A stretch of 34,137 nt of DNA from JAKFYM01 sp964416595 (lineage in GTDB: Bacteria; Bdellovibrionota; UBA1018; CAIPTA01). Shown piece by piece: positions 1-7,527 of this stretch (the stretch's first letter is position 1; each line of letters begins with the position of its first letter). Where the stretch lies: contig CAYQES010000030.1 in assembly GCA_964416595.1 (NCBI GenBank), positions 1 to 34,137 of the forward strand. The letters run 5' to 3'. The notes beneath the pieces were generated by a model. It worked only from the letters and a program-made list of their open reading frames with translations, had not been told where the DNA came from and searched no databases. A program made the translations under genes and the position numbers.

Positions 1-58
1 TGACGAAAACCAGCAGCTATTAACACATTCAAATCACACTCTTGGTCGCACAATCAAC

Positions 59-640
59 CTAAGGCGACAAACGCTTTTTGATCCACCCAGTAGAGCTTTG
101 AGAAAACACTTCTCTATCATGGAGGCGGTGTTCGCCCTGGCTCCAAAACTCGAAATAATCGGGACGTAAACAGTAACCGCCCCAGTGGGAGGGGTAGGGA
201 ATTTCCGTTTGCGCAGCAAAGCGTTTTTCAAGCTCCTTAAACTTATCCTCCAAGAATTTTCGGGAAGGAATTTCTTGGCTTTGTTCCGAGGTCAGAGCGC
301 CAATTTGGCTTAAGCGCGGCCGACTATGAAAATATTTTTCTGATTCTTCTGCGGAAATTTTTTCCACAGATCCTTCAATGCGAATCTGCTTTCCTAAAGG
401 ATCCCAATAGAAACACAGGGCGGCTCTAGAATTTTTGGTGAGCTCTTGGGCTTTTGGGCTGCGGTAGTTCGTGAAGAATAGGAATCCTTGCTCTGAATAT
501 TCTTTTAACAAAACCATACGCACCTTGGGTTGCCCACTTGAATCCACGGTGGCTAGGGCCATCGCGTTAGGGTGGTGAAGATGGGATTGGGTCGTGGCCT
601 CTTGGAACCAGAGGCGGAATTGTTGAAAGGGGTCCGGCAT
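59..640 (-). CDS. pdxH: Pyridoxamine 5'-phosphate oxidase
   Basis: Predicted FMN-dependent oxidase converting pyridoxine or pyridoxamine 5'-phosphate to PLP in the cytosol. At 193 residues it is somewhat shorter than the E. coli enzyme but spans the fold. The N-terminal part contains the FMN-binding stretch RMVLLKEYSEQGFLFFTNY and SPKAQEL. The middle has SRPRLSQIGALTSEQS, and the C-terminal family signature runs from WGGYCLRPDYFEFW to HRLHDR. The ATG at 638-640 has no recognisable Shine-Dalgarno. A TATGAT hexamer (652-657, minus) lies 11 nt upstream, so the leader may be only a few nucleotides. It is divergent from the SUF operon, whose cysteine desulfurase SufS uses PLP; this is a plausible functional neighbourhood rather than proof of co-regulation. 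Confidence 0.93.
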   Translation of the reverse strand: MPDPFQQFRLWFQEATTQSHLHHPNAMALATVDSSGQPKVRMVLLKEYSEQGFLFFTNYRSPKAQELTKNSRAALCFYWDPLGKQIRIEGSVEKISAEESEKYFHSRPRLSQIGALTSEQSQEIPSRKFLEDKFKELEKRFAAQTEIPYPSHWGGYCLRPDYFEFWSQGEHRLHDREVFSQSSTGWIKKRLSP

Positions 641-753
641 GGGAGTTTTTTATCATAGAATCCTACGCAAGTATTCGATATGGTGGGTCATTTACCTAAT
701 TATTACAACTTAGTATTGATTTTGCAGTGGGCTAACGATAGAACACCTCTAAG
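641..753. promoter_or_regulatory. Divergent pdxH / SUF operon control region
   Basis: This 113-bp region must carry both divergent promoters. On the minus strand TATGAT (652-657) suits a pdxH -10. On the plus strand TTGATT (716-721) is followed after 17 nt by TAGAAC (739-744), a weak sigma70-like pair placing transcription start within a few nucleotides of the rrf2 ATG at 754. An AT-rich inverted repeat, CTAA (696-699) and TTAG (710-713) with a 10-nt spacer, sits just upstream of the putative -35 and is a candidate site for the Rrf2 product. None of these matches a published IscR box well; assignment is by position only. Confidence 0.35.
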
Positions 754-1251
754 ATGCACATATCAGCAGTAGAAGAATATGGACTCCGGTGCGCCCTGCA
801 ATTGGCTTCGTTAGAGGCGGATGCCGTATTGGCAGCTTCGCAAATTGCGGAACGGGAAGGAATTTCCGTGCAGTATGCCAGTAAGATCATGCACCTTTTT
901 CGTAAATCAGGTTTAGTGGTGGCCTCGCGAGGTATGCAAGGTGGATTTCGTTTAGTGCGGCCAGCCCAGGAAATTAGCGTGAAAGCTGTTTTTGCGGCTC
1001 TCAAAGAAGAGCGTTCAGGATTTTGCAATCAGTACAAAGGGCTTCAGGAAGAGTGTGTGCACATCAAGGGCTGCTCCGTGCGTCCTGTTTGGGATGTGCT
1101 CTCTTCTTTTTTTGATTCTGTTTTAGCGCAGTTAACTTTAGGAGATCTTGCGCGTACGGAGGCTGAGAGCCGCCGGCGTATGGAAAATTTTGCTTCGGTG
1201 GAAGCTGAGCGGGTACGGAGCCGATTGGCGTCTCCGTCCCAAAATTTATAG
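754..1251 (+). CDS. Rrf2-family Fe-S-type regulator of the SUF operon
   Basis: A 165-residue winged-helix regulator of the Rrf2/IscR/SufR type. The N-terminal HTH begins HISAVEEYGLRCALQLA and includes the recognition-helix region VQYASKIMHLFRKSGLV and the wing ASRGMQGGFRL. Three cysteines (C91, C101, C107) have the spacing C-x9-C-x5-C. IscR ligands are C-x5-C-x5-C, so the first interval is longer here, but the placement between wing and C-terminal helix is right for a cluster-binding loop. It is the first gene of the suf operon, 11 nt before the sufC ATG, which strongly suggests it senses cluster status and autoregulates the operon. The exact subfamily cannot be settled by reading. Confidence 0.85.
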   Translation: MHISAVEEYGLRCALQLASLEADAVLAASQIAEREGISVQYASKIMHLFRKSGLVVASRGMQGGFRLVRPAQEISVKAVFAALKEERSGFCNQYKGLQEECVHIKGCSVRPVWDVLSSFFDSVLAQLTLGDLARTEAESRRRMENFASVEAERVRSRLASPSQNL

Positions 1252-1262
1252 GAGCCTTGGAA

Positions 1263-2036
1263 ATGATGGGAACGATTTTACCTTTGCTAGATATCCGCGA
1301 TCTTGTGGTGGAAGTGGAAGGCAAAGAAATATTGCATGGTGTGACCCTGGCGATCAAGCCTGGGGAAGTGCACGCTATTATGGGAAAAAATGGCTCGGGC
1401 AAAACCACTTTATCAAACACATTGATGGGCCACCCCCGCTACAAAGTGATAGCGGGAGATATTTTATTAAATGGCGAAAGTATCTTGGGTTTATCGCCGG
1501 ATGAGCGCGCAAAAAAACGTTTGTTTTTGGCCTTCCAATACCCCGTGGCTATCCCTGGTGTAACCGTAGCGCAATTCTTGCGAGCCGCAATACTCTCCGT
1601 GCGCGCTGGGGAAGTGCAGCCCAGGGATGTGCGTAAACTCATCAAACAAGAGATGGAAAAACTCGATATTCCTGATTCGTTCATGACTCGTTTTTTAAAC
1701 GAAGGTTTTTCTGGCGGTGAGAAAAAACGGCTAGAGACTCTACAGCTTCGGCTCTTACAGCCTCGAATGATGGTGTTAGACGAAACCGATTCTGGTCTCG
1801 ACATCGATTCTTTGCGGCGGGTTTCCGAGAGCATTGACTCCCAACGGGCCAGCAATAAAGGCGTGCTGCTGATCACTCACTACCAGCGCATGCTTTCTTA
1901 TGTGCGTCCGGATTTTGTGCACGTTTTTTTAGATGGTCGGATCGTAAAAAGCGGTGGACCAGGATTAGCTCTAGAGTTGGAAGAGCGGGGCTACGAATGG
2001 CTCGAAAGTGCCAAAACTTCTGCCCCCGTGAGGTAG
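1263..2036 (+). CDS. sufC: SUF complex ATPase SufC
   Basis: ABC-type ATPase of the SufBCD scaffold that assembles Fe-S clusters in the cytosol. Walker A is GKNGSGKT (residues 41-48 from this start). The family-typical signature GFSGGEKKR and the Walker B/D-loop string MMVLDETDSGLDID follow, then the H-loop ITHYQR. The longest frame opens at TTG 1257, but GGAG at 1251-1254 lies only 2 nt from that codon and 8 nt from ATG 1263, so 1263 (or the adjacent ATG 1266) is preferred, giving about 257 residues, close to other SufC proteins. SufC is soluble and not a transporter despite its ABC fold. Confidence 0.96.
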   Translation: MMGTILPLLDIRDLVVEVEGKEILHGVTLAIKPGEVHAIMGKNGSGKTTLSNTLMGHPRYKVIAGDILLNGESILGLSPDERAKKRLFLAFQYPVAIPGVTVAQFLRAAILSVRAGEVQPRDVRKLIKQEMEKLDIPDSFMTRFLNEGFSGGEKKRLETLQLRLLQPRMMVLDETDSGLDIDSLRRVSESIDSQRASNKGVLLITHYQRMLSYVRPDFVHVFLDGRIVKSGGPGLALELEERGYEWLESAKTSAPVR

Positions 2037-2043
2037 GCTAAGA

Positions 2044-3240
2044 ATGTTGGATTGGTTAAAAATCGCAAAAACTCAAGCGGAAGAGCGTTCTCGCTCCTTG
2101 CCATTTCCTACTACGAAGGATGAGAATTACCGTTTTACTTCTTTAGAGCCAATGGTAGGTGAGCGGGGAGCAAAAGAAAACTTGCCTGCTGAATTTTTAA
2201 CCGTGGAAGAAGAAGAGGGGCTCTTGCTCTCTTTGGCGGGTGAAAAGGTTCATTCTTTTGGGGAGGCGGAAGGAATTTTCGTTACGAGTTTACTCGAGGC
2301 CGCGCAACGAGGATCGCAAATAGTGCGATCTGCATTACACGATACAAATCTTTTTGCCGAAGATAAATTTGCCCAGCTCGCGGTGGCCCGTTGGCAGAAC
2401 GGCGCTTTTGTGCACATCCCAGCTGGTATAAAGGTGAATAAGCCTTTACGTTTGGGAGCTTTTTCTAGTGGGGGAGAGGAATATTTACGCCATCTTATCG
2501 TGTTAGATGAGGGCGCTGAAGCTGTGATAGTGCAGGAATATGCTAGTGGTGATGCGCCGCTTTTTGTGAGTGATCTAGTGGAATTAAAGCTTGGCAAAAA
2601 TGCTAAGTTACACTGGGTGATTTTACAAAGGTACGGAGAAGAAACCCAAGCTGTCTGGCGCCAGCGAATAGAATTGGCTTCAGGCGCTGACTTGCAGATT
2701 ACTCCCGTGCATCTTGGCGGCAAACGGTTACAAATGCGGCAAGAGGTTAAACTTGGAGAAGAGGCAAATTTAGAATTAGCGGGCGCGGCCCAGGGTAATA
2801 AGAGCCAGCATTTTGATTTCTGGCTGGATGTGGATCACGAAAAGCCAAAATCCAAAAGCCAAATGGATTTGTGTTTTGTTATGGGGGGCAATTCCCGTGC
2901 TGTTTTCAATGGCTTAATTCAAATCCGTAAACAGGCCTCAGATTGCGCGGCTACACAAAAATCCCGTAGCTTGCTATTGAGCCCCAAGGCTACAGTGCAC
3001 GCTATTCCAAAACTTATCATCCAAACCGACGCAGTAAAATGTAGCCATGGCGCTAGCATTTCTAGTGTGAACCCGGAACAAGTGCACTATTTACGCAGCC
3101 GTGGCATTCCTCCTGTGGAAGCCGAACGCATGATTGTGCGAGGATTTACAGAGCCCGTATTGCAGCGTTTACCTACGGAGAATCTCTATGGTCGCGCACA
3201 ATCGAGTTTAGACGCAAAAGAAGGGGGATGGCTGCAATGA
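2044..3240 (+). CDS. sufD: SUF scaffold protein SufD
   Basis: A 398-residue SufD, the catalytically quieter partner of SufB in the SufBC2D scaffold. The N-terminal half is poorly conserved, as is usual. The C-terminal half has the SufBD right-handed beta-helix and the conserved tail VKCSHGASISSVNPEQ (C333, H335), then YLRSRGIPPVEAERMIVRGF. H335 corresponds to the conserved SufD histidine implicated in cluster assembly in E. coli. It follows sufC by 7 nt, and its TGA overlaps the start of sufS in an ATGA arrangement, indicating translational coupling. Confidence 0.93.
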   Translation: MLDWLKIAKTQAEERSRSLPFPTTKDENYRFTSLEPMVGERGAKENLPAEFLTVEEEEGLLLSLAGEKVHSFGEAEGIFVTSLLEAAQRGSQIVRSALHDTNLFAEDKFAQLAVARWQNGAFVHIPAGIKVNKPLRLGAFSSGGEEYLRHLIVLDEGAEAVIVQEYASGDAPLFVSDLVELKLGKNAKLHWVILQRYGEETQAVWRQRIELASGADLQITPVHLGGKRLQMRQEVKLGEEANLELAGAAQGNKSQHFDFWLDVDHEKPKSKSQMDLCFVMGGNSRAVFNGLIQIRKQASDCAATQKSRSLLLSPKATVHAIPKLIIQTDAVKCSHGASISSVNPEQVHYLRSRGIPPVEAERMIVRGFTEPVLQRLPTENLYGRAQSSLDAKEGGWLQ

Positions 3241-4481
3241 CCCTTTTTACTCCCCAAGAAGTGGCCAAGATCCGCCAAGATTTTCCGATCTTGAGCCGTG
3301 AGGTTCGGGGCAAGCCCTTAGTGTATCTTGATAACGCAGCCACCACGCAAAAACCCTTGGCCGTGATCGAGGCGCAAGCCCGGGTGTACAAAGAATTAAA
3401 TGCCAATGTACATCGGGGAGTGCATTTTCTTAGTCAGGAATCTACAGATGCCTATGAAAAATCCCGCAGGAAAATTGCGCGCCATCTGGGCGTAAAGGAT
3501 GAGGGTGAAATCCTTTTTACCCGAGGAACCACAGAAGCTATCAATCTTGTGGCTCAAACCTGGGGCGAAGTGAATGTGCAAGCGGGCGATCAAGTAATTG
3601 TAACCCGCATGGAACATCATTCGAATTTTGTGCCCTGGCAGAGCTTGGCTTTACGCAAAAATGCCAAGTTCGTGATTTGGGAGCTGGAAGAAGATTTATC
3701 ACTTAATCTCCATCGCCTGGAAGATTTATTAAAAACTGGCCGCACTAAGTTGTTGGCCTTTACTGCCATGAGTAATGTGCTGGGTTTGCTCACAGCGGTG
3801 CAGGAAATTTCTGCCCTCGCGAAACGCTATGGTGTAACCGTGGTGGTGGATGCGGCCCAGGCTATGGGGCATTTACCCGTAGATTTAAAGGATTGGAAAG
3901 ACGTAGATTTTGTGGCCTTCTCCGCCCATAAAATGTACGGACCCACAGGCATCGGTGTGCTCTGGGGGCGCCGTAAAATTTTAGAAGCCATGCCGCCCTA
4001 TCAGTTTGGTGGCGATATGATTTTGCAGGTGGGAGATCAAGAAACTAGCTGGAATGAATTGCCCTGGAAATTCGAAGCTGGCACTCCTAACTACGGCGAC
4101 AGCATCGCTTTCGGTGTGGCTTTAGATTATTTGGCCGAGCTCGGCATGGAAAAAATCTATCACTATGAAAATTATTTAGTTAGAGAAGCCAGGAAAAAGT
4201 TAGAGGCCATTCCTGGTGTAAAGGTAATCGCGCCTAAAGATGCTTCTCTCCATAGCGGCGCGGTAAGTTTTACTACCGGCAACGTGCACCCCCACGATTT
4301 GGCTACTTTCTTAGACACTGAGGGCATTGCTATTCGTGCGGGCCACCACTGCGCGCAGCCCCTTATGCGCAAACTAAAGGTGATCGCCACAAGCCGCGCG
4401 AGCTTTTCTTTCTACAACACCCCAGAAGAAGTGGATGTTCTGGTAGGGGCCGTAAAACGGGCTATGGAGTATTTCCAATGA
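3237..4481 (+). CDS. sufS: Cysteine desulfurase SufS
   Basis: PLP-dependent group II cysteine desulfurase supplying sulfur for Fe-S assembly. The PLP Schiff-base lysine is K232 in SAHKMYGPTG. The persulfide-forming cysteine is C372 in RAGHHCAQP, the short-loop arrangement of SufS/CsdA enzymes rather than IscS. An earlier in-frame ATG exists at 3228, but a GGGGG tract (3223-3227) abuts it, whereas its spacing of 9 nt to ATG 3237 is good. That ATG overlaps the sufD stop as ATGA. This gives 414 residues, normal for the family. In SufU-containing systems SufS transfers its persulfide to SufU, and sufU is the next gene. Confidence 0.96.
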   Translation: MTLFTPQEVAKIRQDFPILSREVRGKPLVYLDNAATTQKPLAVIEAQARVYKELNANVHRGVHFLSQESTDAYEKSRRKIARHLGVKDEGEILFTRGTTEAINLVAQTWGEVNVQAGDQVIVTRMEHHSNFVPWQSLALRKNAKFVIWELEEDLSLNLHRLEDLLKTGRTKLLAFTAMSNVLGLLTAVQEISALAKRYGVTVVVDAAQAMGHLPVDLKDWKDVDFVAFSAHKMYGPTGIGVLWGRRKILEAMPPYQFGGDMILQVGDQETSWNELPWKFEAGTPNYGDSIAFGVALDYLAELGMEKIYHYENYLVREARKKLEAIPGVKVIAPKDASLHSGAVSFTTGNVHPHDLATFLDTEGIAIRAGHHCAQPLMRKLKVIATSRASFSFYNTPEEVDVLVGAVKRAMEYFQ

Positions 4482-4924
4482 ACACAAAAACTCCACTAGA
4501 CGGCTTGTATCGCGAAGTGATCTTAGATCACCATCGGCATCCGCGGAACTTTGGTTCTCTCGAGGGGGCCAATGCGGTGGTAGAGGGTTACAACCCGCTC
4601 TGTGGCGATCGGGTGGAAGTGGCCGTGAAAATAAAAGATGGCCAAATCCTGGCGGATTGCCGCTTCAAAGGCGAAGGCTGCTCCATCTGCATGGCTTCTG
4701 CTTCCATGATGACAGAAGAAGTGCTGGGGCGGGTCCTCCCGCAAGTGGAAGAAATCATCCAAGGCTTCCGCGCTTTGATGAAGAGCGAGGAGTGTCCACT
4801 AGCAGTAGAGGGAGATCTAGAAAGTTTAGTGGGCGTGCGGAACTTCCCCGTGCGAATCAAATGCGCTCTTCTGCCTTGGACTACCCTTAACGACGCCATA
4901 AAAAAAGCCAAGGGGGGCGTATGA
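4478..4924 (+). CDS. sufU: SufU-type sulfur acceptor protein
   Basis: A 148-residue NifU_N/IscU-like protein of the SufU branch. The conserved ligands are C42 and D44 (NPLCGDRVEV), C68 (GEGCSIC) and C129 (IKCALLPW), matching the Zn-binding C-D-C-C set of SufU. The extra segment between C68 and C129 (about 18 residues longer than IscU) is also typical of SufU. In Firmicutes SufU is the zinc-dependent sulfurtransferase partner of SufS, not the scaffold. The start codon overlaps the sufS stop (ATGA, 4478-4481), and its own stop overlaps the next gene in the same way. Confidence 0.92.
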   Translation: MNTKTPLDGLYREVILDHHRHPRNFGSLEGANAVVEGYNPLCGDRVEVAVKIKDGQILADCRFKGEGCSICMASASMMTEEVLGRVLPQVEEIIQGFRALMKSEECPLAVEGDLESLVGVRNFPVRIKCALLPWTTLNDAIKKAKGGV

Positions 4925-5220
4925 ACCAAGAAACCCTTCTAGAGTGGTTAAGGCCCGTGCAAGATCCGGAACTTTCTTTAAGTCTCGTGGATCTCGGTTT
5001 GATTTATTCCATAGTGGTGGAAGAAGGGAAGGCCAGCGTGAAGATGACTCTCACGAGTCCTGGCTGCCCCGCTGCGGATCAGCTCGTGCAGGACGTGAAA
5101 AAACGTTTGCAAGAGTATCCTGGTATAACGCAAGCAAATGTGGCGATCGTATTTGATCCCAAGTGGGATCCTCGCACGATGGCGTCTGACGAAGTAAAAG
5201 ACCGTTTGGGGATTTGGTAG
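4921..5220 (+). CDS. sufT: MIP18/DUF59 Fe-S assembly factor, SufT-like
   Basis: A 99-residue single-domain DUF59 (MIP18) protein. It has the conserved N-terminal PVQDPEL (D15-E17), VDLGLIYSI and the cysteine motif MTLTSPGCPAAD with C49. Members of this family act in Fe-S cluster maturation or carriage, for example SufT in Staphylococcus and the paaD/MIP18 group. Lying inside the suf operon between sufU and sufB, with an ATGA overlap at its start and one base before sufB, the SufT role is the natural reading. The symbol rests on context plus the domain; the domain alone would not distinguish SufT from other MIP18 proteins. Confidence 0.85.
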   Translation: MNQETLLEWLRPVQDPELSLSLVDLGLIYSIVVEEGKASVKMTLTSPGCPAADQLVQDVKKRLQEYPGITQANVAIVFDPKWDPRTMASDEVKDRLGIW

Positions 5221-5221
5221 T

Positions 5222-6658
5222 ATGAGCGAAGAATTAAAAAAACAGATTTCCCAAGAATATAAATACGGCTTCACCACCGATATCGAATCGGAGCAGGCGC
5301 CTCCAGGTTTGAGCGATGATATCATCCGTTTTATTTCCGCTAAAAAGGAAGAGCCCCAGTGGATGACTGAGTGGCGCTTGGCGGCCTATAAAAAATGGCA
5401 AGCCATGGAAGAGCCCCAATGGGCGTATCTTTCTTATCCAAAGATTGATTACCAAAGCATCATTTATTATTCGGCCCCCAAAAAGCAACCCAGTCTAACG
5501 AGTCTCGATGAAGTGGATCCGAAACTCTTGGAAACCTACGAGAAACTGGGCATTCCTCTCCATGAGCAAAAACGTTTGGCTGGCGTGGCGGTGGATGCGG
5601 TGTTTGACTCTGTTTCTGTGGTCACTACCCACCGGGAAGCGTTGAAAAAACTCGGCATTATTTTTTGTTCCATTTCCGAAGCCCTAAAAGAGTGCCCTGA
5701 ATTGGTGAAAAAATATTTAGGGTCCGTTGTACCCGTGACGGACAATTATTTTGCTGCTTTGAACGCTGCCGTTTTTACGGATGGATCTTTTGTTTATATT
5801 CCTAAGGGCGTGAAGTGCCCCATGGATCTTTCCACGTATTTCCGCATCAACGCTTCTGGCACTGGCCAGTTTGAACGCACTTTAATTATCGCCGATGAAG
5901 GCTCCGAAGTTTCCTATATGGAAGGTTGCACGGCCCCCATGCGGGACGAAAATCAATTGCATGCCGCCGTAGTAGAACTCGTGGCCTTAAAAGACGCAAA
6001 AATCAAATACACTACGGTGCAAAATTGGTATGCGGGCGATGAAACGGGCAAAGGCGGAATTTATAATTTCGTGACCAAGCGGGGCCTTTGTAAGGGTGAG
6101 AATTCCCATATTTCTTGGACCCAAGTGGAAACTGGGTCGTCTATCACTTGGAAATATCCATCTTGTATCTTGCAGGGAGATAATTCCGTGGGTGAGTTTT
6201 TCTCTGTGGCCATCACGAACCATCGCATGCAGGCTGACACTGGCACCAAGATGATTCATATCGGGAAAAATACCCGCTCCCGGATTTTATCCAAGGGCAT
6301 TTCCACGGGCCATGGCATAAATTCTTACCGAGGGTTGGTGAATATTTTGCCGGGCGCAGATAATGCTCGCAATAATACCCAGTGTGACTCGCTTTTAATT
6401 GGCGGTGATTGCGAAGCCAACACTTTCCCTTATATCACGGTACGCAATCCTTCCGCAGTGGTGGAACACGAAGCCACCGCTTCTCGGGTTTCCGAAGATC
6501 AACTCTTTTACCTGCAAGCGCGCGGCTTTTCCCAAGAGGAAGCCGTGAAATTGATCATCAACGGTTACTGTGAGGAAGTGTTTAAGCAATTGCCCATGGA
6601 GTTTGCCATTGAAGCGGGTCGGCTTTTGGAGCTGAAACTAGAAGGGGCCGTGGGCTAA
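5222..6658 (+). CDS. sufB: SUF scaffold protein SufB
   Basis: A 478-residue SufB, the main site of nascent cluster assembly in SufBC2D. It shows the N-terminal SufB-specific region (EWRLAAYKKW), a middle section with GTGQFERTLIIADEGSEVSYMEG, and the C-terminal conserved block. C397 in LIGGDCEANTFPYI corresponds to the conserved SufB cysteine (C405 of E. coli), and the EHEATASRVSEDQLFYL stretch carries the conserved glutamate. It is the last gene of the operon, one base after sufT; this end position matches the Firmicutes sufCDSUB order rather than the E. coli sufABCDSE order. Confidence 0.96.
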   Translation: MSEELKKQISQEYKYGFTTDIESEQAPPGLSDDIIRFISAKKEEPQWMTEWRLAAYKKWQAMEEPQWAYLSYPKIDYQSIIYYSAPKKQPSLTSLDEVDPKLLETYEKLGIPLHEQKRLAGVAVDAVFDSVSVVTTHREALKKLGIIFCSISEALKECPELVKKYLGSVVPVTDNYFAALNAAVFTDGSFVYIPKGVKCPMDLSTYFRINASGTGQFERTLIIADEGSEVSYMEGCTAPMRDENQLHAAVVELVALKDAKIKYTTVQNWYAGDETGKGGIYNFVTKRGLCKGENSHISWTQVETGSSITWKYPSCILQGDNSVGEFFSVAITNHRMQADTGTKMIHIGKNTRSRILSKGISTGHGINSYRGLVNILPGADNARNNTQCDSLLIGGDCEANTFPYITVRNPSAVVEHEATASRVSEDQLFYLQARGFSQEEAVKLIINGYCEEVFKQLPMEFAIEAGRLLELKLEGAVG

Positions 6659-6666
6659 AAAAGCCA

Positions 6667-7527
6667 ATGCCAACCCTTACTCTCTTTCTTTCTCTTTTTG
6701 TGCTGTCGCAGTCGGCGATTTTTATCCGCTTCGCCAACACTCACGCAGTGGCGATCGGTTTTTGGCGGATGTTGATTGCGCTGCCGGTGCTTTTAGTTTT
6801 TCTACTATGGCGCGGTAAAGCCCAAGAGCTAAAGGCCCTATCCCGCAAGCAATGGCTAGCGATTTTCTTTTGTGGATTTTTTCTCTTTGCTCATTTTTAC
6901 ACCTGGTTTCTATCGGTGCAAAAAACGAGTTTGGCCCACTCCATGATTCTGTTTTGCGCCAATCCCCTTTTTACTGCCCTGGGTGCCTGGATTTTTTTTC
7001 GTGAGCGGGCCACGGTTCGCTACGTTTTGGCCATGGCCTTTTGTTTTGCCGGCATCTATTGCCTATTGATGGATAAGCAGGGAGTGCATAGCCTGGAGGG
7101 AGATGTGCTAGGCATTTTATGTTCCGTGCTTTTTTCGGCCTATGTGTTAATGGGGAAGGGAATTCGCAAAAACGTTTCCAATCTGCCCTTTGCTTTTGCC
7201 ACCTATTCAGTTTGTGTGGGTTTCTTTTTTGTGCAGATGCTGGCGCTTGGGCTGCCATTTTTTTCCTATACTCCCCAAGCTTGGGCGGCTTTCACAGCCT
7301 TGGCTTTTGGTAGCACGCTGCTAGGGCATTCGCTCTTTACCTATTGTTTGCAGTTTTTTTCCGTGAACTTTTTGAGTGTAGCCACTTTGGTAGAGCCATT
7401 ATTCACATCCCTTTCGGGATATTTATTGTTTCACGAGCCGCTCACCCGGGCGGGGATGATAGGTTTTTTCCTAGTAGGTGTAGGAATTATTATTCTGTAC
7501 CTTCCACTAAAAAAAATTAGCTCTTAG
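6667..7527 (+). CDS. EamA/DMT-superfamily exporter
   Basis: A 286-residue integral inner-membrane protein built as a tandem duplication of the five-helix EamA domain, about ten hydrophobic segments. Recognisable parts are the first-helix pair LFVLSQSAIFIRFA...AIGFWRMLIALPVLL and the second-domain segment LSVATLVEPLFTSLSGYLLFHEPL, a typical EamA EP-x3-x-ll-f-E signature. These proteins export metabolites such as amino acids; the substrate cannot be read from sequence. It follows sufB by 8 nt with no obvious Shine-Dalgarno and could be co-transcribed, though no functional link to SUF is apparent. Its last 11 nt overlap the 3' end of clpA tail to tail. Confidence 0.88.
   Translation: MPTLTLFLSLFVLSQSAIFIRFANTHAVAIGFWRMLIALPVLLVFLLWRGKAQELKALSRKQWLAIFFCGFFLFAHFYTWFLSVQKTSLAHSMILFCANPLFTALGAWIFFRERATVRYVLAMAFCFAGIYCLLMDKQGVHSLEGDVLGILCSVLFSAYVLMGKGIRKNVSNLPFAFATYSVCVGFFFVQMLALGLPFFSYTPQAWAAFTALAFGSTLLGHSLFTYCLQFFSVNFLSVATLVEPLFTSLSGYLLFHEPLTRAGMIGFFLVGVGIIILYLPLKKISS

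Noticed and set aside
1..58. Possible feature at the left edge of the window
   Set aside because: Only 58 non-coding bases follow the pdxH stop; no stem with a T-run or coding frame is supported.
1257..1262. TTG at 1257 as the sufC start
   Set aside because: The GGAG Shine-Dalgarno is only 2 nt away, too close for initiation; ATG 1263 has proper spacing.
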